The position numbers were made by a program, and so were the translations under genes. Of a DNA stretch of 64,000 nt, positions 1 to 11,800 are shown piece after piece. The notes beneath the pieces were generated by a model, which saw only the letters and a program-made list of their open reading frames with translations, was not told the DNA's origin and searched no databases. Source of the stretch: Mrakia gelida (Eukaryota > Basidiomycota > Tremellomycetes > Cystofilobasidiales > Mrakiaceae); the NCBI GenBank assembly GCA_024345305.1, contig BRON01000003.1, positions 372,001 to 436,000 of the forward strand, written 5' to 3'. Position 1 is the first letter of the stretch, and each line of letters opens with the position of its first letter.

Positions 1-1156
1 AGCGATTCCTCCTCTGTCGCGTTCGTCGCTGAGCGTTCGAGCTCGGATCTGAGCTTGAGCTGCTGCTCGAGAGGTTCGACGAGGTCACTCGAGCAAGCGA
101 GGATGACGCCCGTTGATGTGAGCTCAAGGAGGGAGGCGAGGGTCTCGTTGAGGTGCTCTGGTTCGGGGAGGGACGTGATGGGTAGGACGATGGTTGCGGA
201 CGAGGGTCTCGGACGAGAGAGAGGGAAGAGGAGTTCCGCTGGTGGTTTGATAGAGAGAGGAGGGAAGAAGTGGTCCGTGGCTGGAGGTGGTGGTGATGTA
301 ATGGTGGGAGGAGTGAGTTGTTGATGAAGAGGAGGAGGAGGAAGAGGAGAGGGAGATGGGTTGCTGAGTCCGTGAAAAGTGTAGTGTCGTTCGCCTCCTT
401 TGACGACGATTCGAGTTGGAGCATCCTTGACGTCGATAGTACCCTCTATCATCATCTCTAGCTGTCCGACCCATCCAAACCTCCCTGCTCCCCTCGTCCA
501 ACTCATCAACAGCACCCCTCCGACGAACAACAGCGTCGCCAGCACACCCCAAACCTCCCTCTTCCTCCTCCTCCTCTGCTTCACCCCACTAACTGAGCCA
601 CCCAGACCGGCTACGGCCTCCTGCTGAGCTCCCCAAGCAGCGACTGTCGACTCGAACTTGACTTGAGGCGAAGAGAGAACTGCCGAGGGTTGGGACAACG
701 ACGAAGCCGGACCAGCCTTGACTTCGAAGAGGTACGAGGGAAACACGGGCGTGAGGGTCGAGAGAGGAGGAGTGGCGAAGGGGAGGGTCGAGTAAGGAGG
801 GAGAGGGAGTTGAGAGTTGTGAGGAGGAAGGGGAGTTGGACGCATGGGCTGAAGAACGAGCGAAGAGGAGGAGAGGTCAGGTCAGCTTGATGAAAGAGGG
901 CAGACATGAACGGTAGGGCTCACCTCTAACTGTTGGAGACGTTCGGAAAGCTGACGAGTAGGATCCAGTCCTGCTGAGTCTCGATGTTTTGGCGTGAAGA
1001 GGAAGGGAGGAGAGGAGAGGAGGGACTGTTGTTCGCGAGCTCGTCTCCGAGTCGGTCCATCCCTTCCTTCAGATCCTGACTGGCCTCGAGAAGACCTCTC
1101 TCGTGCTGGTCCTTGGAACTAAATCGAGTTTGAGCGTCCTGTTGGGCTATTGCCAT
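1..1156 (-). CDS. Single-pass membrane protein of unknown function, 3' end outside window
   Basis: I do not recognise this gene. The reading starts at an ATG at 1156 (an in-frame ATG at 1213 would add 19 basic residues). The first part is hydrophilic and probably helical, with a segment reading RQLSERLQQLE just before a GTGAGC donor near 924. The intron carries CTGAC and ends at TTCTTCAG. The next exon holds a long Pro/Ser-rich stretch, a basic cluster (KQRRRRKR), one membrane segment (VWGVLATLLFVGGVLLMSW) and then a domain with the phrases DAPTRIVVKGG and IVLPITSLPEPEHLNETL. It stays open to base 1, so the C-terminus is missing. The order cytosolic coil, one membrane span, large distal domain suggests a type II membrane protein such as a Golgi or ER enzyme (inference). 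A further intron around 975-1030 is needed to join the first two frames. Confidence 0.5.
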
Positions 1157-1463
1157 GCGACGGAACCGAGCCAGTCGAAGTGAGCAGAAATGACGATGGG
1201 CTGAAGACGGCATGGCGGTTTGAGGTCAAAAGAAGGAAGAGGTCGAGCTCAACAAGAAGAACCGAAGAGGTCGTTCCGCTGGACTTCCAACGTTGGGAAG
1301 CACTGTTCAAGACAGCAGAGAATAGTGTTGTGAGACGTATGAATGTATTTTCATCATTTTCTTCTTCTAAGATATCCGTACAACGAAACGAGAACCTCGT
1401 TCTCCCCTCTTCCCTCTCCTCGCGCTCGAACCGACGGACGACAAGAAAACCCTCGGACACCCC

Positions 1464-2965
1464 TTAACGCCTGACTCCCTGCGAACGCTGAGGAGGAGCT
1501 CCTCGCGCACCAGCCGACTCTCCACGTCCCCGACGAGCTGAAAAAAACGAAGGTGAAAGGAAAGAGCGAGGTCAGCCGGGGAGCTTCGAGCGAGTTGACG
1601 AGATGAGGGAGGGAAGGGAGAGGACGAACCGTTGGCTGTGGAAAGACACGAACGCAGCGATGGAAGAAAGCAGAAAGAGAGTCAGCGAGTGAGGTCGTAC
1701 ATACGAGCTGGATAAGCTCAGGCAAAGGGTGGATGAGAGACGAACCTCGAAGGATGGTAGCTCGTCCTCTCGCTGTTCCGATACCTCGTCCCTTCATAGC
1801 TGCAGTCGAGAAGTAGAGAAACGAGTCAGCACGGTGAGAGACTAGCGGACAGTAGGGAGGAGGTAGTAGACTAACCGTTGGGTCCAACTCGCTTGAACCT
1901 GGGTGAAGGGAAAGAGAGGAGGAGGGAAGGAGGTTGATGGTCAGCTTCGTTCTTGATCGTGGTCGAGCCCGACGTTCCTCCACGTTCTTGTCGCGAGACC
2001 AGCACCTCTGCACCTCCCTTACAGGCCCTCTATGATGTGTGATGAGCTCTCCAGCTCAACACCTGCCAGCTTTCCGGTCTAGAGCTGATCTCTCTCCTCG
2101 TCCGACCTCACTCCTCCCTTCCTTCCCTTCCCCTCCGCTTCTCGGCCATCCTCCCACCCATGCCTCGCTTCGACAGCTTCGATCCCAGGACTCACATAGG
2201 AGCGTTGGCGAGCATATCCGGCACCACGAAGAATCGAACCATGGAACCTCGGATGTAGACCTGGTCGAGCTGAGAGACTCGACCGTCGCGTGCGGTCACG
2301 GTTACCTCTCGAAGAGCGATGTTGAGGGAATCCTCAGCTGTGAGAGACGAGAGAGCAGATAAGAAGGGAGTAGAGAGTCAGTGTGAGCGCGTAGATGGGC
2401 CGGAGTAGTGTCGAAGGCAAGGGGACGGTGAAGGGAGTCGAGGAGAGGGACAGAAGAAGGGAGGGAGGGAAGGAGGTGATGGAAGGTGAACATTGAGCTC
2501 CTTCTTCCTTCGCCAGAGCTACAGGATCCGGTGAAACCGGAGTCTCACAGCACTCATCGGCTCTCACGAGCTCCCTTCTACTCCATACGACGTCGGTCTA
2601 CCCAAGAGAGCTGCTGAAGCGTGGAGGCACTCGACTTGCTCTCTCCTTCTGTCGACCTCGTTCGTCTCTCCTCCCCCTTCCCTTCCCTGTGCTCCCAGAC
2701 GTCTCCCTCTCCATCCATCCACTCCCAGGACTTCAAAGTTGCTCCAGAAGATAGCGAGAAGGTGTCTGCTTACCATCTGCGAGCTTTCCTCTGTAGGTCT
2801 GACCTGTCTTGAGCTCTACGGTGATGACATGTCCAAGCGACTCCTGCAAAAGCTTGACGGGAACTGAAACAGAGAACGATGGGAGCGACGAGGTCAGCAT
2901 CCACTCTTCTCGCTCCTTAGCAGCGTGCGGAAGGAAGAAGTATGCGTACCTCCAAGGTTGGCCAT
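1464..2965 (-). CDS. SMD3: Small nuclear ribonucleoprotein Sm D3
   Basis: SmD3 is one of seven Sm proteins that form the ring on U1, U2, U4 and U5 snRNAs in the spliceosome. Exons, read on the minus strand: 2965-2950, 2863-2774, 2337-2196, 1898-1876, 1799-1746 and 1537-1464; phases agree at each join. The start gives [18 protein letters not shown]. The Sm1 motif contains GQTYRGKL, and the Sm2 motif has [19 protein letters not shown], which matches the D3 family. [16 protein letters not shown] segment and a short RG-rich tail ending in TAA follow, as in other D3 proteins. A 6-nt microexon (1635-1630) before the last exon would keep the frame and is possible. The gene diverges from VMA16 across 172 bp. 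Identification as D3 rather than D1 rests on APMFK...ATIL and is firm. Confidence 0.93.
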
Positions 2966-3137
2966 TTTGAGGGAAAGGAAGGGAGAAGGGAGAAGGGGAG
3001 GGATGGAAGTTGAAGGCGATCCGAATCGTCCAAGCTCGAAAGGAAAGAGAAGCGAAAGTGAATAGGAAACGCAACAAGCTCGTAACGACCATCTACTCCC
3101 CCTTTCTCCCCTCTACTTTCTCTTTCCAAATCTACAC

Positions 3138-4673
3138 ATGGGAGTCCTCGGATATGGATCGGTAGCGAGTCTATCAACAGCTTCAGTAATCGGACTTTAT
3201 CTCGTTCTATCAGGTCAGTTCAGCCTCAAATCGAAGGAAGCCGAAGGAGGGAGGTGGAGGAGACCGATGAGCGCTTCCAAGCTCAATCTACAACAGAAAG
3301 AGCCGCTCTTGGGAGCTACAGACTCGAGAAGGGTGTAAGGGGTTGTATGCTGGAGCTCCTGCTCGAGTTTGGTGGTTCTACGAGGTGTTGAAGGACGGGA
3401 AATGAAGCGAGCTCGCTTCGACCTCTCTCGAGCCCTTCCCTCGACGCAGCTCAACTGACCTTCCCTTCCTTCCCTCTATCCCTCTTCTTCTCTACTCACA
3501 GGTCAAGGAGAAGGTTAGTACCTTCTTACACACTTTACCCTACTTCGCCTTCGAGTCCTGACCTTCCTTGCTCGCTCTCGCCTCTCTCAGAGTTCAACAT
3601 CGGACGTTTCCTCGAGGAGTCCTCCCCCTTCTTCTGGGCTCTCTCTGGTATCGGACTCTGCATCGGTCTCTCAGTTCTCGGAGCGGCTTGGTAAGCTCCT
3701 ACTCCTATCCTTGTACCCACATCTCTTTAAACCCGTCGATGAAGCGAAGCGAAGGAGGGCTCAAGCTGACCACACGTTCCGTTCCCTTCTTCCTCTTCGA
3801 TCGCGGCGCTGCAGGGGTATCTTCCTCACTGGGTCCTCAATCTTGGGTGGAGGAGTTAGAATGCCTAGGATTCAAACCAAGAACTTGATCTCGTACGTCC
3901 CACCATCCCATCTCATCCTCCATCTCGAACCTCTCTTCTCGCGCTGACTCTGAGCTCGTCACAGCATCATCTTCTGCGAGGTCGTGGCCATCTACGTTCG
4001 TTCTTTTCTTCCTCCTCTCCCTCTTCCTTCCCTCCTTGCCCTTGCTCACCTTTTTGGTCTTCGCAATCGTGTAGGGAGTCATCATGGCCATCGTCTTCTC
4101 TGCGAAAATCCGAGGTTCAGGTCCTGAGATGCAGTTCTCGTCGTCAAACTACTACACTGGTGAGCTTCGTCCCTTTCCCTCCTTTCCCTCCCTTCCCTCC
4201 CTTTCCCTCCTGCTCTCTGTCCCTCTCGCTAACCCTCCCCACCCAACTTCTCTCGCCAGGCTTCTCCATCTTCTGGGCAGGTCTCACCGTCGGACTCTGC
4301 AACCTGTTCTGTGGAGTGTCGGTCGGAATCACAGGAGCGACGGCTGCCCTCTCGGACGCGGCCGACCCGACCTTGTTCGTCAAGATCTTGGTGGTGGAGA
4401 TTTTCGGGAGTGTTTTGGGACTGTGAGTGGTCTCTTCTGTTCTTTTCTGAACCCCTTTGTGAGCTGGGTGGGTGAGGAAGGGAGCGAGTTGAGCTGACCT
4501 TTCGTCCGGCGTCTCGTTTGCTCGTTCGTTCAGGTTTGGACTCATGTGAGTCTTTCTCTATCTCACTCCCTCGAAACGAAGACCTCGAAACGTCCACTGA
4601 CCCTCAGCTCTTCTTTGTGTACGGCAGTGTCGGTCTCATCACGAGCGGGAAGGCTCAGGAGTTCGAGACGTAA
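3138..4673 (+). CDS. VMA16: V-type proton ATPase subunit c'' (VMA16)
   Basis: This is a proteolipid of the Vo rotor of the vacuolar ATPase, which pumps protons into vacuole, Golgi and endosomes. Joined exons give [12 protein letters not shown] at the N-terminus, then [89 protein letters not shown] and [19 protein letters not shown], and end near [13 protein letters not shown]. This is the typical order of the family, with five hydrophobic segments; the essential carboxylate is the Glu in FCEVVAIY. Two exons are only 12 nt long (about 3503-3514 and 4534-4545), and both keep the frame. Introns carry CTGAC and heavy CCTT/CCCT tracts. The gene shares a 172-bp divergent promoter with SmD3. Confidence 0.95.
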
Positions 4674-5541
4674 ACGCTCGAGGAGGACATCTTCAAAAGA
4701 GTCGAGTCGGGAGGAGAGGGCTGTAAAGGAGGGAGAGAAGAGGCAGGTTCGAGAGGAAAGAAGATATAAAGATGAGTGTACCCGCTATCGACTCAAATTT
4801 CTCCTGGCCTGCTCGCGAAAGACCCTGAGGTCGAGTCTTGACGAGGAGATGGAGAACCAACTGGTTCGCGTCGTGTTTTCCTCGTTTTCCTCGTTTGGGT
4901 CGGTTCGTCGAACAAGGTCAGTCAGCTTTCTCTTTCCCTCCTTCGTTTGCCTCAAAACCAAAATCCTTTTAGCCATCGTCCCTGTTTGAAACCCCACTAG
5001 AAGAACGAAGAAGGAAAACGAGAGGGGGGGGAGGGGAGAGGATAGGCTTAGTGAAGGAGCGAGGGACGATCCAAACCAAACCGTACGACCCACGCCCTCC
5101 ATCTCTCCCTCCCTTCCTCCCTCCCTCCCTCCCTCCCTCCCTCACTGCTTCTCTCCCGCTCCGGCTCTCCCGTTTAAAGCATCCCCCGAAGCACTGCAAA
5201 TCCCCTCCAAAAGAGCCCTCATTGCGCTTGAGTGAGTCGTCGCGCGATTCGGTCGCCGTCGTCTTCTGTGTTCGGCAGCCAAAGGAGCTCGATGGTCTCA
5301 CCATCTAATCGCTCTTATCCCAAATCATTCTTTCGAGACGAGAAGACGAGGAGGCGTTCGTGATTTGTTGAGATGTCGGGCGCAGGTGGAAGACTGGGTT
5401 GGAACTTTCTTTCGTCCGTCGCTCTCTCTTCCCTCAACCGCTTCTCTCTTTCTCCCGCCTCCCTGTCTTCCGTAGGTCTACACTCTCCTTCGAGGACAGC
5501 ATGCATCGCTCAGCTGAGACTTTTTCCCTCGTTGTCGCAGC
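4674..5541. other. Spacer between VMA16 and the next plus-strand gene; CTCC repeat
   Basis: No coding frame with family resemblance was found here. The stretch holds the 3' end of VMA16 and the leader of the next gene. About 5104-5145 is a pure CTCC-type tandem repeat. An ATG at 5373 begins a short serine-rich frame that could be an upstream exon of the gene starting at 5542, but nothing supports it over the later ATG. Confidence 0.6.
5104..5145. repeat. Tandem CTCC microsatellite
   Basis: Roughly nine copies of the tetramer CTCC run in a row in the spacer downstream of VMA16. Similar imperfect pyrimidine tracts occur inside introns, for example 4168-4210. Confidence 0.85.
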
Positions 5542-6148
5542 CATGTCCAACGCTTTTCCCTCCCCTCCTCCCTCGCCCAACTCCAGAGAAGCTGAGAATC
5601 TCAGGGTCCGACTGGCCCTCAATCGCCATCCTCCTCCTCCCCACGAGACTTACCAGCGAGTACTCGACCTTCAAAGTATAGACAGGAGCGGCTTCGATCT
5701 CGACCAAGAAACTGCTTGTGCGTTCGTTCTCGAGCTCGTTTCTTTTGTTTTCGCCGTCCGGTTGTCCGTCCTTCTCGAGCTAAACCTTGTCCTGGTTCAC
5801 TCGCGGCATACAGATCAAGAGGACTTCAGGACCGCTTGGAGACTTTCCATGGAATACTCTGCTCGCCTCAGAGAAGAAAACGAACGAGGTTGGGCAGAGT
5901 ACAGACGAGATCGAGAGGAGGACGATCGAAGGGAGCTTGCAGAGGCGGCTGGAAATCCTGCAGCCCTTCGAAGGATCGCTCAAAGGAAGAAGGAGAACGA
6001 GACGAGGAGGATAGAGATCTTGGAGGTCATCCGTCTGGAGAGGGAAAGGATTAAAGAACGGGAAAGGGAGAAGAACGAGGCGACGTCGTCGACGTGGACG
6101 GAGTCGGGACTGGAGACGGGGATGCGAGCAGTTCAGTTGGAGGGTTGA
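5542..6148 (+). CDS. Hypothetical charged coiled-coil protein
   Basis: I do not recognise the family. The ATG at 5542 follows a pyrimidine-rich leader and gives a Pro/Ser-rich N-terminus (MSNAFPSPPPSPNSREAEN), then a compact segment with HETYQRVLDLQ and RSGFDLDQETA. An intron at about 5718-5813 (GTGCGT donor, CAG acceptor) is a multiple of three, so the frame also stays open through it; removing it joins ETA to QEDFRTAWRLSMEYS. The last half is very rich in Arg, Glu and Lys, with long heptad-like runs (RRIEILEVIRLERERIKERE), and ends at TGA. It is about 170 residues after splicing. The high charge suggests a scaffold or nucleic-acid-associated coiled coil, but no function can be given. Confidence 0.6.
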
Positions 6149-6368
6149 TAGGGGAGTAGGCCTCCGTGGGGATCTCTGTTTGATAGTCAGTTCGAATATG
6201 GCTTGTTTCCGCACTCGAGTCTCGACGCGTCAAAAAGCTCCGCTCGCGCTCGTTCGTTCGCTCGTTCTCCGTCCCTCCTCTTTCTTCCCCCATCCCTTCC
6301 TCTCCTCTTCGAAGTGTAAGATAAAGCATATGATAATCGTAAGGTCGTTAAGGATATTGCAAGTCGTA

Positions 6369-8203
6369 TCAGAGAGGAAGAAAAGATCCGTCGAGGTCGG
6401 GGATGTACCTCGCGTGAGGCGAAACCTGATACCTCTCGTAGCCCTCGACGCCGATTTGGATCATGAATCCCACTGCTCTGAAAGCCCGAAGAGAAGGGGG
6501 ACGAGAGACTGGGTCAGTTCCAAGCTTCGATCGAGAGGAGCGCGAAGAAATACCACGACTCACGGATCGTACGGCTGGTTTTCGGCCGCTTCTCGACGTC
6601 GTGAGGGACCAGTGGGGATTCGGAAGGAGGGATCGAGATTTCGTGACGATGACTGATGCTGAGGTGGAGGTGGAGGTGGTCGTTGCTGCTGAAGAGGAGG
6701 GGAACGTCGACGAGCGGCGGCGGGAGGAGGGAGAGGGAGAGGTTGTTGTTGGTGTTGTTGTTCTTCCTGCTGCTCCTGAGGTAGCGACATCGCTGGACGC
6801 ATGAACTCGATAGCGTCCTCCATTTTTGAGAACTTCTTGAAGGTGGGGAAGGGATGGTCGACGAGCTGCTCCTTACAATCGGACCTGAAACGAGAAGAAA
6901 GGAGTCAGGGAAGGTCGACGCGAGACAGGGAGGGGAAACGCCGAACCAGTTCGTATATATCCCGGGATTATGACCAATCGAGACGGCGTAGAAGTCGCCT
7001 TTGACTGCGATATCGGCGGGAGTCCACCTGTGAGAAGGAAGGCGTCAGAAAGAGCAAGCGCGTCGGTCGAGGCGAAATCGAACTCACGAGGAGGAGGACG
7101 CGACGTTCGAGGGCTGAGATCCGGGAGCGACTGCAACCTGATGGAGCTCGGCGTTTTGAGGACTGCGAGAGCCGAACGAGAGAGTGAGTCAGGTAAGAAG
7201 TCGGCAACGAAGACGGAAACACGCTGACCTTTGAGGCGGAGAAGGACGCGGAGCGACAGCCCTCCCGTGCTGAGCCAGATACGCTTCAGCCTGTCCTCTC
7301 GTATCAAAGGACTTGTACATAGCACCTCCGAAGCCTTTGGTCTGTGAGAGCGAGACGGAAGAGAAGGTCAGCGTCGGTTCGTCGTTCGAGTCGTCGGTTT
7401 TCGCGAACGAACCTGTTTCACTCCTGTTTAGAACAAAGTGAAGGTCAGTTCAAGAGTTGGAAGATAAGAATGAAGACAAGCTTACCAAGATCCATAAATC
7501 CCTGGTTGCCTGCCGCGAGCAACAGCGTAGAAGCGACCGACCGAACGCGAGCTGGAAGCTTGAGGCTGAGGTTCGACTTGAACAGCTGGACACGAGGTGG
7601 GCGGGGCGATGGGTGGAGGGATGCTGAGAGGAGAGAAGAAGAGCGGGTAAGCAAGAGTCTAACGCCGTACGCAAGAGATGGAGGGACGAAACGAACGCTT
7701 GAGCTTGAACTTGAGGAGGAGGAGGAGGAGGAGGAAGAACTAGAGCAGGCGGCGAAGCTTGACGTGGCGGCTGCTGACGAAGACCGTGTCCGTGAGAAGC
7801 CATGTAAACCTCAGCCTCGACTCTGGTACCAAAGCTCTTGTGAACTGCTGCCGGGTAGCCCTTGACTTGAGCCTCTGCGAGAGAAGCAAGGAAGAGGGAG
7901 AAGCGGAGGAGGTCAGCTCCGCGAACCGAACCGAGCTCAACGTTTCGCCACCTCTCCAGTTGAACGAACCAGTCTCAGCCCTGTAGGAGACGACGTAGAT
8001 GGTCAGCTTGAGTACCGGAGCATGTCAGAGAGGAGAGACTGACCAGGAAGAGTAGATCCCGGGGATCCTTCCTCGCGCGACAGCGTACGTCTTGGGTGCT
8101 TTGGATTTTCCCCTTTCAGCAGCAAGAACAAGGCCCAAATATACAAGAAGAAGGTCAGACCCGTCGCCCAACCTCTCTTCAGATGATGAGGCAGAAATTA
8201 CAT
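6369..8203 (-). CDS. Protein with three viroplasmin/RNase H1 N-terminal-type (Cauli_VI) domains
   Basis: The spliced product carries three copies of the short fold found at the N-terminus of RNase H1, where it binds RNA/DNA hybrids or dsRNA. Copy 1 reads YAVARGRIPGIYSSW, then VKGYPAAVHKSFGTRVEAEVY. Copy 2 reads FYAVARGRQPGIYGSW, then TKGFGGAMYKSFDTRGQAEAY. Copy 3 reads FYAVSIGHNPGIYTNW, then DHPFPTFKKFSKMEDAIEF. Each copy is split by an intron exactly after the Trp, as expected if the copies arose by duplicating whole units. Long Pro/Gln linkers separate them. The C-terminus (FMIQIGVEGYERY) shows no RNase H catalytic domain. The start codon appears split: AT at 8203-8202, an 89-nt intron (8201-8113, with CTGAC), then G at 8112, giving MGKSKAPKTYAV. 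One join in copy 2 (near 7410-7360) is out of phase by two bases with the sites I chose. Role unknown; hybrid or dsRNA binding is inferred. Confidence 0.75.
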
Positions 8204-8822
8204 GTGTCGAGGGAGCGGCCAGAAGGGTTCGTCGAGTCGGATGGTTGTCGTCCGTGGTCAACTCCGGAGAGGAGGGCGAAGCGAAGGCGCTTGATTTCGG
8301 AGCCTGATTCTTCCTCCTTAGCAACCGTTCTGGTCGCACTCAGTCCCTCGAAATTGACTAGCCTGGAGCTCCCAGACTGTGCTCTCGAACGCGCTAGTTG
8401 GTTCGTGTTTCGTGAGCGAGCGAGAGATTAAGATCGAGGACGAAAGACGAGCAGATGCAAAACGTCGGAGCAAAAGAGAAAGAGGAGATAAGCAACGAGA
8501 AGCGAGATGATGTAGAGACGTTGAAAATGATGGGACGGAAAAGGTATATCGTGAGGGTAGGAGAGCAACGAGTGGAATGTCTCTGGGTAAAATGTGGTGG
8601 ATCGAGGACGAGTGAGAGAGAGAGAAAGCGAGATGAGATGGGGAGGAGCGCAAACGAAGGGACAAAAGCATAGAGAGATCGAAGATGTATAACTGAAGTG
8701 GGATGGAGAGGCGCAGTGGATAGGCAAAGGTAATGAAGAAGGGGATGAGTGGATGAGGGGGGAGGAAGGAGAAGATGAACGAAACGAAACTGAGACGCGA
8801 AACAGTCCATCGACCGCCTCCT
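8204..8822. other. Spacer/leader upstream of the viroplasmin-domain gene
   Basis: This holds the 5' leader and promoter of the minus-strand gene ending at 8203 and the 3' flank of the kinase gene. ATGs on the minus strand are very scarce (two, near 8808 and 8667), and the strand is pyrimidine-rich, as in other leaders here. No other gene is supported. Confidence 0.55.
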
Positions 8823-11800
8823 TCACTCCTCCTCCTCATCCTCGTCCTCCTCAATGATCCCCGCGCTCCTGAACGCCGTAGGAGGTAGCTGTCTCCTCGC
8901 TCCGACGGAGGCCTTCGCAGCTGACGAGCCTCCCTTCCCTCCAAGTCCCTCTCCTCCCGCGTGAGGGACGGAGGACGACGAGTCGAGGGCCGGAGTGTCG
9001 ATGAGAGAGGAAGGGAAGGCTCCCTGAGGAGCGAGAGGGGAGATGGTCTTGCCTGCGACAGTGATCGGGTTTGAGGAGGAGGATGAGGAGGCCGTGGCGT
9101 AGGAGATGGCGGGAGGAGCCCAGGAGGAGGGAGGAGGCGCGAACGCGTTGGCTCGTCCTTTGAACGCCGGCGAAGAGATGAGGGTGGACGAGGAGGAGTA
9201 GCTGCTGTTGCCGTTCCCGGTTCCGTATCCAGCCGCCGAGATCCCAGCATGCTTCTTCGATCCTCCCTGACCGAGCCCTCCCTCGAATCCATCCTCCTCG
9301 TCCTCCCAATCTCCGTCGTCTCCCTCGAGCGGTTTCGACGCGAAGACGTCCCTGAGAACCGGTTTCACTCGGGGAGTGAGGTCGCTCGTGGTCCAGCTGG
9401 ATCGACTGAGAGCTCGGGAGGACGGGTGATGGTTGTGGTGGCCGTGGAAGACGCTGCCGTGAGGGGACATCTGACCGGAGGAGAGGGCCGACTTGGTTCG
9501 ATGAGCGACGAGGACGGTGGTGCTGTAGGAGGACTGAGCGGATCCAGGACGACGGACTTCATCTCGACTTCGTCCTCCATCCTCTCGAGGAGTGCTGGGT
9601 CCGGTGTCGAATTCGACTGCTTCCTCGTCCAGCGAGGCAAGAGGTCCGGCGTCCGAATCTCCTCCTCCTCCTCCGAGTCCCAACCCCTCGATCGATCTTC
9701 CTAGGGCCATCAGGTCGTTCGACGAGTTCGGGTTCGACTTGATCGACGAGGCTGCTGATGGCGATCTCAGGTGGGACGAGTGAACGGTCTTGATCTGACG
9801 AACGACCTTCGTTGACGAGCCCGATCCGACGCGTCGATGGTAGTGCTGGAGAGGACTGGCCTGCGTTGTCCTCCTCGTGGATCCTGCCGACGAAGCCGTT
9901 GGTGACCTCGAGAGGTTCCTCTCAATCCCTGGAGGGTATCCGAGGTTGAACGACCGAACTGAGGAGGGACGGGATTGGGATCGAGCCTGTTTCCCTGACT
10001 CGCTCGTAGGTGTTCGACTCTCCATCGACCTTCGTCCTGGATCGCTTGGACGACGGTTGAGAGAGGTGGATCCATGGAAGGCGTCGTGAGAGCCGGACAT
10101 AAGGGAAAGGTCGATGGGTGGGAGGTGGAGAGATGCGACGGAGGAGCGACGAGAGTGGACGGATTGCTGACTGCTCGACCTGCGAGCCATGATCGGTCGG
10201 TCCACGTTGCTGGTTGGGAGTCGTCGACCTGTGGGAGCGAACTGACCAGAGTTCCTCCTCGAATCGACCGAGTTCCGACGAGACGAAGGACGAGTCCCTC
10301 CTATGGGCATCGACTTGACGGTTGGGAATCCGGAACCTGAGGAGCTGTGGTTCGGCGAGGTTGGGAGATGGGATGGACGCTTGCCTCCTCGCTTCTTCGA
10401 ATCCTCCTTGAACCACATCCTGAACGTCGTGAGGATGCTGTTGTTGTTCTTGGGAGGTTTGCTGTGCTTCGAAGCGGCGGAAGAGACGGATCCTCCTGCG
10501 AGGATGGTAGGGAGAGGGCTGGCTTCCGAGATCCGATCGATGGGATGGGTCGAACGACGAGGAGAGGTGGCTGGGAGAGGTTCGTAGTTGGAGGATGCGA
10601 AGGATGTGGATGTGGAGATGGGAGGTCGAGATGGAGAGGAGAAGGTGGTACTGTTCCTCGTCGTGGGATGAGGCTTTTGAAGCTTGTTCGGACTCGGCGA
10701 ACGCGTCTTGGTCGAGTCTCCTTCGTCCTTGAGCTTGTCGTCAGACTTCTTCCTCACCAGCCCGGCTGCTAAGCTGTGAAGCATGCTGACCGACGAGGAG
10801 CGTCCCTTCCCACTCTCGGATCGTCGCGACTTCCCTGGCGTCGAGCTGGGAGAAGGGGTTCCCGTCGCCGTGTGGTCTTCTGTCGTCGAGGAACGAAGCG
10901 ACGACGAGGAGGGATCCTGGAGGTTTGGGAAGGACCTGGAAGTGGAGAAGCCGAAGGGATTGAGAGTGGAGGAGGAGACGGTGGAGAGGTCGGGTTGAGA
11001 TTCCGAGGTGGGGACGGTGGGAGTTGGAGGTTCGACGTGAATGGAGTTGGCGGTCGGAGGGGGTTGATTTGGACTCGAGAAGGGATCGTCGGTGACTGTG
11101 ACGATCTGACTGAGAGGTTCCGCTCGAGAGAAGAGGTTCTGAGGTGATAGTTGCTGGATTTCCTGCCTCAAGGACGAGCGATCCGACTCCGAGTGGTTCC
11201 TGTCCGACGTTGGCGACTCCGATCCTCCTCGCGCCCTCTCCAACTTGCGAATCTCCGACAGGCCGGAATCCCCAACGCTCACATGCTGATGAACCTCCTC
11301 CTCTTCCACCTCATCTCTCTTCTGAGCCGCTCGCTTCCCCTTCAGGATCCACCACAGAGCTCCGCTCGTGTCGCACGCGTCGTTCGTGACGGAATGAACG
11401 AGCTGCCCGGTGTCGAATCCGAGGGCCTCGAGTCCTCCAAGGATCTCCTGCTCGACCTGTGTGGAGAATTGGGAACGACGATGCTGGGAGAGAAGAGCGA
11501 CGTAATCGACGATGGGGAGAGGAATAGCGGGGTAGGAGGAGAGGAGGTGAGGAAGGTGCGTCATGGAGGTGTTGGAGGTGAGTCGTTCTGAGAGGTTGGA
11601 CGAGATGGAGCGACGTTTTGTTCGAGAGGGAGTCCGAGAGTTGGCGGCGAGGGGAAGGAGTTGGTACACGGATCGAGTATCGTCGTGGTCGTGTTCGAGA
11701 GCCGACTCGTCTTCCTCCTCCATCACGTCTCCGGTGAGGTCGATTCTCGACGAAGCCTTGAAGCCTGCTCCTCCGTGACTCGATTCCGACCCGCTCTTCC

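Noticed and set aside
6560..6823. Gln/Pro-rich segment considered as a separate small gene
   Set aside because: Its start MEDAIEFM is the end of the third viroplasmin domain, and splicing joins it to upstream exons.
6369..8203. Integrated pararetrovirus remnant, because of the viroplasmin-type domain
   Set aside because: The same fold is normal in cellular RNase H1, the gene has host-type introns, and no capsid, reverse transcriptase or repeats are nearby.
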